This document shows, piece after piece, positions 1-7,599 of a stretch of 64,000 nucleotides of DNA. Under the pieces are notes generated by a model. The model did no database searches and was not told the origin of the DNA. It worked only from the letters and a program-made list of their open reading frames with translations. Both the position numbers and the translations under genes were made by a program. Position 1 is the stretch's first letter, and the number at the start of each line of letters is the position of its first letter. Origin of the DNA: Polynucleobacter sp. (GTDB taxonomy: Bacteria; Pseudomonadota; Gammaproteobacteria; Burkholderiales; Burkholderiaceae); contig NZ_JAUXZY010000004.1 in assembly GCF_030693775.1 (NCBI RefSeq), positions 496,001-560,000 on the forward strand, written 5' to 3'.

Positions 1-60
1 AGTAATCGCCTTATCTAGCCGTTGGCCTTTTAATTTCCACAATCGACCATAAGCAGACAT

Positions 61-90
61 CCAAAAAATAACCACCCGAAGGTGGTTTTG
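61..90 (-). terminator. Rho-independent terminator behind tRNA 3' end
   Basis: On the minus strand a stem AACCACC/GGTGGTT closed by a TTCG tetraloop is followed by a T-rich run. It lies 9 bases past the CCA end of the tRNA-like fragment at 99-121, as expected for the original terminator of a tRNA gene. Confidence 0.75.
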
Positions 91-98
91 GTATTTCT

Positions 99-121
99 TG
101 GTGGCCTGGGGCGGAATCGAA
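99..121 (-). other. tRNA 3'-end remnant (tRNA-Phe-like), candidate integration site
   Basis: Minus-strand bases 121 to 99 read as a T-loop TTCGATT, the 3' half of a T-stem, the acceptor 3' strand CCAGGCC, discriminator A and CCA. This closely resembles the 3' end of betaproteobacterial tRNA-Phe as I remember it. No matching 5' acceptor strand (GGCCTGG) or proper D-arm occurs upstream, and the base stretch where the T-stem 5' half should be (CCTAG) cannot pair with CCGCC. It is therefore not an intact tRNA. Such 3' fragments followed by the native terminator are typical of the distal att site left when an element integrates into a tRNA gene. The tRNA identity is inferred. Confidence 0.6.
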
Positions 122-155
122 CTAGGGCCTCAGGAGATTCTCACTCTCCCCCTAG
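122..155. repeat. Interrupted inverted repeat beside the tRNA fragment
   Basis: CTAGGG (122-127) pairs with CCCTAG (150-155), and inside it GGAGA (133-137) pairs with TCTCC (145-149) around a 7-base loop; CCTCA (128-132) bulges out. On the minus strand the inner arm mimics an anticodon arm with T before GAG. It directly abuts the tRNA remnant and the end of brnA. Function unknown; could be part of an attachment site. Confidence 0.5.
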
Positions 156-156
156 A

Positions 157-375
157 CTACTTCCAGCTAAGATTTAATTTCTTATGGGTGGCTGCGCAAT
201 CTCTTAAATAGAGATTAATAAGGCTTTGATAAGGAATGCCCACCTCTTTTGATACAGATTTAAAGTAGCTCACTGAATCCTCATCCAATCTAATGGTTAT
301 AGGCTTCTTGAGCATAGAAGCATATGGGTTTTTACGTGCTTTTGAGAAATCATATTCTTTACGCATCTTCATCAC
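157..375 (-). CDS. brnA: BrnA-family antitoxin (ribbon-helix-helix)
   Basis: A 72-residue basic protein matching the BrnA antitoxin family: the segment KKPITIRLDEDSVSYFKS forms the DNA-binding beta-strand and first helix of a ribbon-helix-helix fold, followed by GIPYQSLINLYLRDCA, the conserved second helix. Antitoxins of this family bind and neutralise BrnT and, with it, repress their own promoter. The gene starts 2 bases after the stop of brnT, so the two are translated as one unit. Its stop codon lies just before the inverted repeat and tRNA fragment at 99-155, so the module sits at the very edge of what looks like an inserted segment. Family assignment is firm; activity is inferred. Confidence 0.85.
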   Translation of the reverse strand: MMKMRKEYDFSKARKNPYASMLKKPITIRLDEDSVSYFKSVSKEVGIPYQSLINLYLRDCAATHKKLNLSWK

Positions 376-377
376 CT

Positions 378-656
378 TTAATAAGCTTTTGACTCTTTGG
401 CAGTTGCCTTACGAGCCGAAATAATACGAACGACATTGCCCTCGCTTCGATAACAATGGCAAACCAAAATTACGCGAAGAGAGTGACTTACTCCCAGCAA
501 GATAAATCTGTCTTCATCCTCCGAATGATCTGGATCGGAAATTAACTTAGCACTTTCATCATAAAACACAGATTTCGCTTCTTCAAAAGAAATGCCGTGT
601 TTCTTTAGGTTAGCTGAAGCTTTTCTGGGCTCCCATTCAAATCTTAATAAAGTCAT
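378..656 (-). CDS. brnT: BrnT-family ribonuclease toxin
   Basis: A BrnT toxin of about 92 residues. The family pattern is clear: FEWEPRKASANLKKHGISF at the N-terminus, an acidic middle (DPDHSEDEDRFILLGVS), and the C-terminal RIISARKATAKE segment. BrnT proteins are RelE-fold endoribonucleases that stop translation under stress and are held by BrnA. An ATG at 671 would add five residues, but it lies inside the palindromic operator and probably upstream of the transcription start predicted from the -10 box at 672-677, so the ATG at 656 is preferred. No good ribosome binding site precedes either start. Toxin-first order is usual for brnTA. Confidence 0.85.
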   Translation of the reverse strand: MTLLRFEWEPRKASANLKKHGISFEEAKSVFYDESAKLISDPDHSEDEDRFILLGVSHSLRVILVCHCYRSEGNVVRIISARKATAKESKAY

Positions 657-674
657 ATGTACAGTGTACATATG
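654..674. promoter_or_regulatory. brnTA operator palindrome
   Basis: A perfect inverted repeat: half-site CATATGTACA (654-663), a single central G, and TGTACATATG (665-674). It overlaps the brnT start codon and a candidate -10 box (TAACAT on the minus strand, 672-677) that lies 18 bases from a candidate -35 (TTGGAC, 696-701). A symmetrical site here fits autorepression by the ribbon-helix-helix BrnA or the BrnT-BrnA complex. The repeat is seen; the regulator is inferred from the family. Confidence 0.7.
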
Positions 675-708
675 TTAATTGAAAGAAGCAAGTTCGTCCA
701 ACCAAAAG

Positions 709-739
709 AATAATGCCCGCGTGTGCGGGCATTATTTTG
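709..739 (-). terminator. Terminator at end of the TRAP transporter arm
   Basis: A 12-bp perfect stem (AATAATGCCCGC / GCGGGCATTATT) with a GTGT loop. Reading on the minus strand, downstream of the TRAP permease, it ends in ATTATTC-TTTT; it could work in both directions and separates the transporter arm from brnTA. Confidence 0.8.
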
Positions 740-771
740 ATCAAAACACAAACGACTAAAGGGAAGTGACC

Positions 772-2787
772 CTAAGCAATTGCCGGCGGCCGCTGACGGC
801 GGTTGCGAATGATTTGGGAGAGGAGAACCAGGCCAAAACCAATGAATCCGCCAACATCGGCTTCATTCGATGGGTAGGCTAGCGCCACGCCGGATGCGAT
901 CATCACAATACGCTCAATGGGATTGGTTTTTTCGATAAACCACCCTTGCAATCCACCCGCAAGGCAAATAATTCCGGCAATGGCAGTAAAGGTAATCCAG
1001 GCGATTTCGCTCCAATTGGCTTGTTCAAGCGCTGAGGTTGAGCCCATGAGCAACAAACTAACGCCTGACTTATCCAGTACAAACATGAAAGGCACCAAAA
1101 TCGCTGGAGCAACGTATTTCCAAGACTGCAGTGTTGTCTTGTACGGATCACCCTTACAGATCGCTGCGGCAGCAAACGGCGATAGGGCAGTCGGCGGCGA
1201 TACTTCGGAGAGAACAGCGTAATAGAAAATGAACATGTGCGCAGCAAATGCAGGAACGCCTAGGTTAATTAGAGCGGGGGCTGCAATTACAGCACAAATA
1301 ATGTAGGAGGCAGTAACAGGTACGGCTAGGCCAACCACCCACACCACTAAGGCAGTAAAGATCGCGGTCAGCAGTAAAGAGCCATCCGCATACTGAATCA
1401 CAATCGAGCTAAATTTGAGACCAAGGCCGGTGAGGGTAACGGTGCCCACAATCAGTCCGGCACCCGCGCAGGTTGCTGCAATCGAAATAACACCGGTAGA
1501 GCCCGCAGCCAAGGATTTAGTTAGATTGGAGTTGTAGAGGCCAGACAGAATCGGCATCTTTCCTTTAAACCAAGCATACGGAATGATCGCGGTGTCTTCG
1601 CGCAGCATGCTGGTCAGGGCAGAAACCACAGTTGCAGCAAACACGGATAGGACGGGAGAAAAGCCCATCAGCATAAATACAACGATGGAAATCAGCGAAA
1701 AGAAGTGGAACCAATATTTCTTGGCAAGCTGCCATGCACTTTCAGCGCTTTCGAAGTGAATGCTCTTCATCTTGTACTTACGTACATCGATCTCAACCAT
1801 CACAAATAAGCCAAGGTAAAACAAGATGGTTGGAATGCACGCCATTAAGAGCACATCCAAATAGGAAATCTTCAAAAAGTCAGCGATCAAGAAGGCAGCA
1901 GCGCCCAGCACGGGTGGAGAAATAATTGCGCCCAAGCCGCCTGCTGCTAGTAGGCCGCCTGCTGCATTTTTTTCGTAACCGACTTTATCCAGCATGGGCG
2001 CGGCAACTGAGCCAACAGTCACCGTCGTGGCAACGCCAGAGCCAGAGGGGCCGCCAAGCAAGAAAGACGACAGCACAATGGTGCGCCCTACACCAGAGGA
2101 TTTGCCTCCCATGGCAGCAAAGGAAAAATCAATAAAGAACTTGCCTGCGCCCGTGAATTGCAAAAAGGCGCCAAAGATCGTAAACAAAATAATGAGGGTT
2201 GCAGATACATCAATCGCGGTGCCGTAGATGCCCTCTAGGGTCATGTACATAAAGCCGACGAGGCGATCTAATTCGTACCCTTTATGGGTCCATGGCGCTG
2301 GCAAATGGTTACCAAAAAGGGCGTACAGCAAGAAACAAACGGTGACGCCAACGAGGATCATGCCGTTGGTGCGGCGCACACCCTCCAAAATAAGGAGAAT
2401 TAAAGCAATACCTAAATAAACATCCTTGGGGTCGGGGGCGGTGTTGCGATCGGTAAAGTCATCGCCACCACTGAGGACGTAATACGAAATATAGATTGCA
2501 AGGAGACTAAAAATAACGTCCCACCACATCAATCGATTTTTAAAGCGATTGGAAATTGGAAAGCTCAGAAACAGTAAAAAAAGAACTAAAGCAACGTGCA
2601 CAACCCGTAACTGGTGGGTTGGCACGATGTAATAGGCAGCATATAAATGAAACAAGGACATGCCCACAGCAACCAAGACTATAAATTTAGCCAACAGCCC
2701 TTTGTAGTCATTGGAGTCGCCTTCTTCCTGCTTAATGAAAGCGTCTAACTTCTCTTGTGTTGCTGTATCAATTGCTGCTTGCGTCAT
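772..2787 (-). CDS. TRAP transporter fused permease (TAXI type, 4TM-12TM)
   Basis: A 671-residue integral membrane protein in which the small and large TRAP permease subunits are fused. Residues 30-200 hold several hydrophobic segments (small-subunit-like). The rest carries the glycine-rich DctM-type segments such as GGPSGSGVATTVTVGSVAAP, GGLLAAGGLGAIISPPVLGA and SEVSPPTALSPFAAAAICKG. TRAP systems are ion-driven secondary transporters for organic acids that use a periplasmic binding protein. This fused architecture goes with TAXI-type binding proteins, and one lies 52 bases upstream. The neighbours are all carbon-catabolic enzymes, so it probably imports their substrate, which cannot be read from the sequence. 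Confidence 0.9.
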   Translation of the reverse strand: MTQAAIDTATQEKLDAFIKQEEGDSNDYKGLLAKFIVLVAVGMSLFHLYAAYYIVPTHQLRVVHVALVLFLLFLSFPISNRFKNRLMWWDVIFSLLAIYISYYVLSGGDDFTDRNTAPDPKDVYLGIALILLILEGVRRTNGMILVGVTVCFLLYALFGNHLPAPWTHKGYELDRLVGFMYMTLEGIYGTAIDVSATLIILFTIFGAFLQFTGAGKFFIDFSFAAMGGKSSGVGRTIVLSSFLLGGPSGSGVATTVTVGSVAAPMLDKVGYEKNAAGGLLAAGGLGAIISPPVLGAAAFLIADFLKISYLDVLLMACIPTILFYLGLFVMVEIDVRKYKMKSIHFESAESAWQLAKKYWFHFFSLISIVVFMLMGFSPVLSVFAATVVSALTSMLREDTAIIPYAWFKGKMPILSGLYNSNLTKSLAAGSTGVISIAATCAGAGLIVGTVTLTGLGLKFSSIVIQYADGSLLLTAIFTALVVWVVGLAVPVTASYIICAVIAAPALINLGVPAFAAHMFIFYYAVLSEVSPPTALSPFAAAAICKGDPYKTTLQSWKYVAPAILVPFMFVLDKSGVSLLLMGSTSALEQANWSEIAWITFTAIAGIICLAGGLQGWFIEKTNPIERIVMIASGVALAYPSNEADVGGFIGFGLVLLSQIIRNRRQRPPAIA

Positions 2788-2839
2788 GTCCCTGCCTAAT
2801 TTTCTGTCTTGTATTCAAACTGCATTGGCATTGAGGTAA

Positions 2840-3790
2840 TTAATTTACCTTGATGCCTTTTTCTTTAAAGTACTTTAAGGCGCCAGGATGGTATGCAACC
2901 GGTGTTGCGTTTGCCTTTTGATTCTCAAGCTTCACATTGCGATACTCTGCGTGCGAACGAACCAGCTCCAATTGGTTGTCAAAAATTGCCTTGACGATTT
3001 TGTAGGCTTCAGCATCCGACATGGCTGAACTGACAACCAAAATATTGGCAACAGCAGCAACGTTGTTGTCTTTTGCCATGCCGTTATAGGTTTGCTTTGA
3101 GATGGTCGATGGGAAATACAAGTTACCGTATTTCTTGTTCATTGCAGGTACTTCCGCAGAAGTGTCTACCATCACAATTTTCATACCAGGGCTGTTCGCT
3201 AAATCGGTGACCGCTGCAGTTGGCAAACCACCAACCCAAAAGAACGCATCAATCTTGCGATCTTTAACAGCGTTGACGGACTCAGCAACGCTCAAACGCT
3301 CGCGTTTCACATCTTTGTTTGGATCTAAGCCAGCTGCCTCTAAGAGACGGAAGGCCATCACTTCGGTAGCGCTACCGGGCGAGCCAGTGCTAACGCGCTT
3401 GCCTTTGAGGTCTTGCATGGTCTTAATGCCAGTAGATTCCACTGTTGCAACGTGCATCTGGTTTGGATACAGAATCAATAAGGTGCGCAAATCAATTGGT
3501 TTGCCCTTAAATTTGTCTTCACCGGAGATGGCGTCTTTTGCAGCATCAGCCATCGAGAAACCAACATAGGGTTTACCAGTGCCGATTAACTTCAAATTAT
3601 CGACAGAACCGCCGGTGACTTCTGCAGTCGCTGACATGCCAGAGACGTGCTTAGACAATACTGCTGCTAAACCGCCGCCCATGGGGTAATAAACGCCGCC
3701 TGTACCGCCGGTAGCAATGGATAAATTTTGCGCTTGAACGCTCATACAGCCTAGGCCGAGCGTCAGTGCAAAGATTTTTAACAGTTTCAT
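2840..3790 (-). CDS. TAXI-family TRAP transporter solute-binding protein
   Basis: About 316 residues with a Sec signal peptide (MKLLKIFALTLGLGC...VQAQN) followed by the TAXI hallmark NLSIATGGTGGVYYPMGGG. Later motifs GKRVSTGSPGSATEVMA and DRKIDAFFWVGGLPTAAV are also typical. It captures the substrate in the periplasm and delivers it to the fused permease encoded just downstream. The start at 3790 is chosen because it begins the signal peptide and has an AGGAG box at 3801-3805; the longer open frame to 3913 has no such support and runs into the 3' end of the DapA-like gene. Confidence 0.9.
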   Translation of the reverse strand: MKLLKIFALTLGLGCMSVQAQNLSIATGGTGGVYYPMGGGLAAVLSKHVSGMSATAEVTGGSVDNLKLIGTGKPYVGFSMADAAKDAISGEDKFKGKPIDLRTLLILYPNQMHVATVESTGIKTMQDLKGKRVSTGSPGSATEVMAFRLLEAAGLDPNKDVKRERLSVAESVNAVKDRKIDAFFWVGGLPTAAVTDLANSPGMKIVMVDTSAEVPAMNKKYGNLYFPSTISKQTYNGMAKDNNVAAVANILVVSSAMSDAEAYKIVKAIFDNQLELVRSHAEYRNVKLENQKANATPVAYHPGALKYFKEKGIKVN

Positions 3791-3869
3791 TTTTTGGTAT
3801 CTCCTGGTACGTTTTGTTAAAGGGTGTAGCAAGTAAACATTATATTTGTCAAAAAATCCAACTGATTCC

Positions 3870-4793
3870 TTAAAGACCTGGCATGGAGAAGTGAATTTCA
3901 TCCAATTCAGCAATTAATTTCTTTTGCTGATCAGCGCCTAAGGGCATCAAAGGAGGGCGTATACGCAACCAGTCCGCATCTTTGCTGTAATGCGCAACCG
4001 CTGTTTTTAGTGCCGCAATCATCTGATACTTTTGGAAAACAGCGCGCACTTGATCCAATTCGGCTTGATGTTGGTCTGCCCCAGCAGCTTGCCAATTTGC
4101 GGCTAATGTAGCAATGGCCTTGGGGTTGACGTTTGCCGTTGCGGAGATACAGCCAACGCCACCAGCGCGCATGGTGCGCATTAAAAATACTTCGCTGCCA
4201 GCATAGACTCGGAAGCCTTCCGGAGCCAATAACTTAATGACTGACTCGGTGTAGGCCCAATCACCTGAGCTGTCTTTCATGCCAATCACCGTGTTGGGGT
4301 AGGCCTTGACCAGCCGCTCTAGCAGTGACAGGCTTAACGAAATCTTGGTGACCGGTGGAATGTTGTAGATGTAAATCTGCAACCTGGGATCGCCCACTTT
4401 TTCAATCACCTCTGCAAAATAGGCAAATAAGCCGTCATCGCAAATATCTTTGTAATAGAAGGGTGGCAGCATCAAGACACCGCCACATTTTGCGTCTACT
4501 GCCGCCTTGGTCATCTGCACTGCCGCATCAATCGAGCAAGCGCCGGTACCGGGCATCATATGTGCAGGATTGAGGCCGCCTCGAATGAGCTCATCGAGTG
4601 CGTGCAGTTTTTGTAAGGTAGAAATCGAATTGGCTTCAGAATTCGTGCCAAAGACGGCATGACCAACGCCGTTGGCTTCAAGCCATTTGCATTGTTTCAG
4701 AAGCTTTTGAATATTGGGACTGCCGTCCGCATTAAATGGAGTGATAACAGGTGAGAGGACTGCAGACAGTGGGGAAGGCTTGGGGGTCAACAT
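3870..4793 (-). CDS. DapA-family (dihydrodipicolinate synthase/KDG aldolase) lyase
   Basis: A 307-residue class I lyase of the DHDPS/N-acetylneuraminate lyase superfamily, a TIM barrel that forms a Schiff base on lysine. Visible motifs are LSPVITPFNADGS at the N-terminus, GTNSEANSIS at the carboxylate-binding turn, the tyrosine of IYIYNIPP and the lysine of VIGMKDSSGD. It is not the cell's lysine-synthesis DapA by context: it sits with a TRAP transporter, a 2-hydroxyacid dehydrogenase and an IlvD/Edd dehydratase. In comparable clusters such proteins act as 2-keto-3-deoxy-sugar-acid aldolases or dehydratases. The exact substrate is inferred only. A GGAG box precedes the start. Confidence 0.85.
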   Translation of the reverse strand: MLTPKPSPLSAVLSPVITPFNADGSPNIQKLLKQCKWLEANGVGHAVFGTNSEANSISTLQKLHALDELIRGGLNPAHMMPGTGACSIDAAVQMTKAAVDAKCGGVLMLPPFYYKDICDDGLFAYFAEVIEKVGDPRLQIYIYNIPPVTKISLSLSLLERLVKAYPNTVIGMKDSSGDWAYTESVIKLLAPEGFRVYAGSEVFLMRTMRAGGVGCISATANVNPKAIATLAANWQAAGADQHQAELDQVRAVFQKYQMIAALKTAVAHYSKDADWLRIRPPLMPLGADQQKKLIAELDEIHFSMPGL

Positions 4794-4807
4794 GGGATCT
4801 CCGGTTT

Positions 4808-5734
4808 CTAGTGGATCGGTGTTAATAAAGGACGGTGGTTAAAAAATGCTTCTAAGTTATCAATTGCCAAACGGGTCATGGCCTGGCGCGTTTCACGCGT
4901 AGCACTGCCGATATGGGGGCTCAGCACCACATTATGGAGCTGCATGAAGGCAGAATTCAACTGGGGTTCGTTTTCAAACACATCGAGTGCTGCCCCAGCA
5001 ATGCGATTTTGCTGCAATGCAGAAATCAGCGCAGATTCGTCCACGACACTGCCGCGGGCGATATTCACTAAATACCCATTCGGTCCTAGGGCATTTAAGA
5101 CGCTTGCATCGATCATGCGCTCCGTTTCAGGGCCCCCTGGGCAGGTCAATATGAGCACATCGGCCGCCTCAGCCAGCGCAACTGCGCTGCTGTAGAAGGC
5201 GTAAGAGCATTTTTTAGCGCTAGGCCCGGTATAGGCAATCGTCACGCCAAATGCCTCAAGACGCTTAGCTAGGTCCTGGCCAATTCGCCCTAAACCCACA
5301 ATGCCCACTGTTTTGCCGGCCAGGGTGGTTGTAATGGGAAAGGCTTTTTCTTGCCATGCGCCAGAGCGGGCAAATAAATCGGCTGCAGGTAGGCGACGCA
5401 GCAACGCAAACAGAAGGCCAATACCCAGTTCACACACGGCATCATTGAGAACGCCTGGGGTGGTACTTGCCTGAATGCCGTGGCTCTTGAGGTAATCTAA
5501 AGGAAGATTGTCGTAGCCAACTCCGCAGCAGGCGATTACTTTGAGGTTCGGAATTTGGCGGAGCAGGCTTTCGGGAATCGGGGTGTTGGAGCGCGTCAGG
5601 ATCGCCTCATATGAACCGGCAGGAACAGGTTCATGGGGATTGATTAAATGCACTGTTTTCAGGCTTCGGTTGATTTCCGCTTGCATCACTTCCGGAAACG
5701 AACCGACCTGCAACACCGAATTGACGGGGATCAT
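4808..5734 (-). CDS. D-isomer-specific 2-hydroxyacid dehydrogenase (hydroxypyruvate/glyoxylate reductase-like)
   Basis: A 308-residue NAD(P)-dependent dehydrogenase. The Rossmann motif GKTVGIVGLGRIGQDLAKRL lies at about residue 145. The catalytic set is present: Arg in NIARGSVVDE, Glu in FENEPQL and His in LSPHIGSATRE. The N-terminal ACCGVGYDNL and GVLNDAVCELG segments are typical of glyoxylate/hydroxypyruvate reductases. It starts the minus-strand arm and would reduce, or oxidise, a small 2-keto/2-hydroxy acid made by the neighbouring lyase. It is 14 bases upstream of the DapA-like gene, so they are probably co-transcribed. Confidence 0.85.
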   Translation of the reverse strand: MIPVNSVLQVGSFPEVMQAEINRSLKTVHLINPHEPVPAGSYEAILTRSNTPIPESLLRQIPNLKVIACCGVGYDNLPLDYLKSHGIQASTTPGVLNDAVCELGIGLLFALLRRLPAADLFARSGAWQEKAFPITTTLAGKTVGIVGLGRIGQDLAKRLEAFGVTIAYTGPSAKKCSYAFYSSAVALAEAADVLILTCPGGPETERMIDASVLNALGPNGYLVNIARGSVVDESALISALQQNRIAGAALDVFENEPQLNSAFMQLHNVVLSPHIGSATRETRQAMTRLAIDNLEAFFNHRPLLTPIH

Positions 5735-5828
5735 GTCTCACTACTATTTTTATTGAAATAATGCGCTATTGTAAGTGGAATTAACAAATTCACCACTTTC
5801 TCAGACCAATATCTACAGGAAAATCCCC

Positions 5829-7598
5829 TTGAGCAATTCAGCCAACTCAAATGACAACCCCAGTGGCATAAGGAAGGGCTTAACCCGCTACGGCGATGCT
5901 GAATTTTCATTATTTATGCGTAAAGCATTCATTAAGGCTATGGGCTTTAGTGACAGCGCCTTGGATCGGCCAATTATTGGCATTACCAATACCTATAGCG
6001 ATTTCAATCCATGCCATGGCAACGTGCCGCAAATGATTGAAGCTGCTAAGCGCGGCGTGATGCAAGCCGGCGGGATGCCCATGGTTTTTCCGACCATATC
6101 GGTGCATGAGTCCTTTGCATTTCCAACAAGTATGTATCTGCGTAATTTGATGGCGCTCGATACCGAAGAAATGATGCGGGCTCAACCCGTTGATGCAGTG
6201 ATCTTAATTGGCGGTTGCGATAAGACCATACCAGCGCAACTGATGGGAGCGGCTAGTGTTGATGTGCCTGTCATCTCAATCCCTACCGGACCGATGCTAA
6301 CCACAACGTATCAAGGTGATCGCTTGGGTGCCTGCACGGATTGCCGCCGCTATTGGGCCAAGTTCCGCGCCAAGGAAATCGATCAAACCGAAATTGATGC
6401 GGTCAATGAAAAACTCGCTCCGACAACTGGCACCTGCATGGTGATGGGCACTGCCAGTACTATCGCTTGCATGGTTGAGGCAGCCGGCATGAGCTTGCCT
6501 GGAACAGCAGCAGTGCCGGCCGTGATGGCCGAACGCTTTCGCTTGGCTGAGTTAACGGGCCGCAGGGCGGTGGAGTTGGCGAAGATGCCATCCGAGCAAG
6601 CGTTAACACCAGGGCGCATTCTGACCTTAGAGTCGCTGACCAATGCCTTGACGGTGCTGCATGCCATAGGCGGATCAACCAATGCTTTAATTCATTTCAC
6701 GGCGATTGCTGCTCGCTTGGGTGTCAAAATTGACCTTGAGGCCTTTGATCGCTTGGGCCGTAATGTGCCAGTGCTGGTCGATTTAAAACCCAGCGGCATG
6801 CATTACATGGAGCACCTCAATGAAGATGGTGGACTCATGGCAGTCTTGCGTGAACTCAGGCCCTTGCTCTATTTAGATTGCATTACAGTCAGCGGCAGGA
6901 CCTTGGGTGAAGAGATTGATGCCGCCCCTGTGACACGCAACCGCAAAGTCATACGAATTGCACAAGAACCCATTTTCCCGGTTGGCGGTTTAGCTGTATT
7001 AAAAGGCAATTTAGCGCCGCGTGGTGCCGTGATTAAACACTCTGCCGCATCGCCGGCCTTGCTCAAGCACCGTGGCCGTGCAGTGGTATTTAGTTCACTA
7101 GAAGATTTGGCCCTGCGCATCGATCGAGATGATTTAGATGTCAAGGCGGATGATGTATTGGTATTGCAAAACGCCGGCCCCAAAGGTGCCCCCGGTATGC
7201 CAGAGGCAGGGTATTTGCCCATTCCGAAAAAGTTGGCGCAAGCAGGAGTCAAAGACATGGTGCGGATCTCAGATGCGCGCATGAGCGGTACTGCATTTGG
7301 CACGATCGTGCTTCACATTACCCCCGAGTCCGCAGAAAACGGCCCGCTAGCGATTGTGCGCAGTGGCGACATTATTGAATTGGATGTAGATGCGCGGCGC
7401 ATTGAATTGTTAGTAGATGATGCAGAGATCGCGCGCCGCCTTGCTGAATTAGCACCGCCCGCGGTTCGTTTGAATATCCCAGACACAGGCTACCGCCGCC
7501 TTTACCAAACAACAGTAACGCAGGCCGACGTAGGTTGCGATTTTGATTTTATGGTGCCAGCAGCAACGCGTTCTGCACCATTACTGAAAGGAAAATGA
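5829..7598 (+). CDS. IlvD/Edd-family dehydratase (sugar-acid dehydratase-like)
   Basis: About 589 residues of the dihydroxy-acid/6-phosphogluconate dehydratase family, which removes water from polyhydroxy acids using an Fe-S cluster. The three cluster cysteines are recognisable in NPCHGN, IGGCDKT and TGTCMVMG. The segment GACTDCRRYWAKFRAKEI resembles the insertion in sugar-acid (arabonate/xylonate-type) members more than IlvD itself. TTG at 5829 is chosen: it has AGGA at 5817-5820 and places GIRKGLTRYGDAEF near the N-terminus. A GTG at 5775 would add 18 residues but has no ribosome binding site and would almost close the divergent promoter gap. Together with the opposite-strand lyase it suggests dehydration of a sugar acid followed by cleavage of the 2-keto-3-deoxy product. 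Confidence 0.87.
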   Translation: MSNSANSNDNPSGIRKGLTRYGDAEFSLFMRKAFIKAMGFSDSALDRPIIGITNTYSDFNPCHGNVPQMIEAAKRGVMQAGGMPMVFPTISVHESFAFPTSMYLRNLMALDTEEMMRAQPVDAVILIGGCDKTIPAQLMGAASVDVPVISIPTGPMLTTTYQGDRLGACTDCRRYWAKFRAKEIDQTEIDAVNEKLAPTTGTCMVMGTASTIACMVEAAGMSLPGTAAVPAVMAERFRLAELTGRRAVELAKMPSEQALTPGRILTLESLTNALTVLHAIGGSTNALIHFTAIAARLGVKIDLEAFDRLGRNVPVLVDLKPSGMHYMEHLNEDGGLMAVLRELRPLLYLDCITVSGRTLGEEIDAAPVTRNRKVIRIAQEPIFPVGGLAVLKGNLAPRGAVIKHSAASPALLKHRGRAVVFSSLEDLALRIDRDDLDVKADDVLVLQNAGPKGAPGMPEAGYLPIPKKLAQAGVKDMVRISDARMSGTAFGTIVLHITPESAENGPLAIVRSGDIIELDVDARRIELLVDDAEIARRLAELAPPAVRLNIPDTGYRRLYQTTVTQADVGCDFDFMVPAATRSAPLLKGK

Positions 7599-7599
7599 C

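Noticed and set aside
99..175. A complete tRNA with anticodon GAG on the minus strand
   Set aside because: The anticodon-like arm is neat, but the T-stem does not pair and there is no acceptor 5' strand or D-arm; part of the stretch encodes the end of brnA.
3102..3569. 155-aa frame on the plus strand
   Set aside because: Lies wholly opposite the TAXI binding-protein gene, with no ribosome binding site or family features; an antisense shadow.
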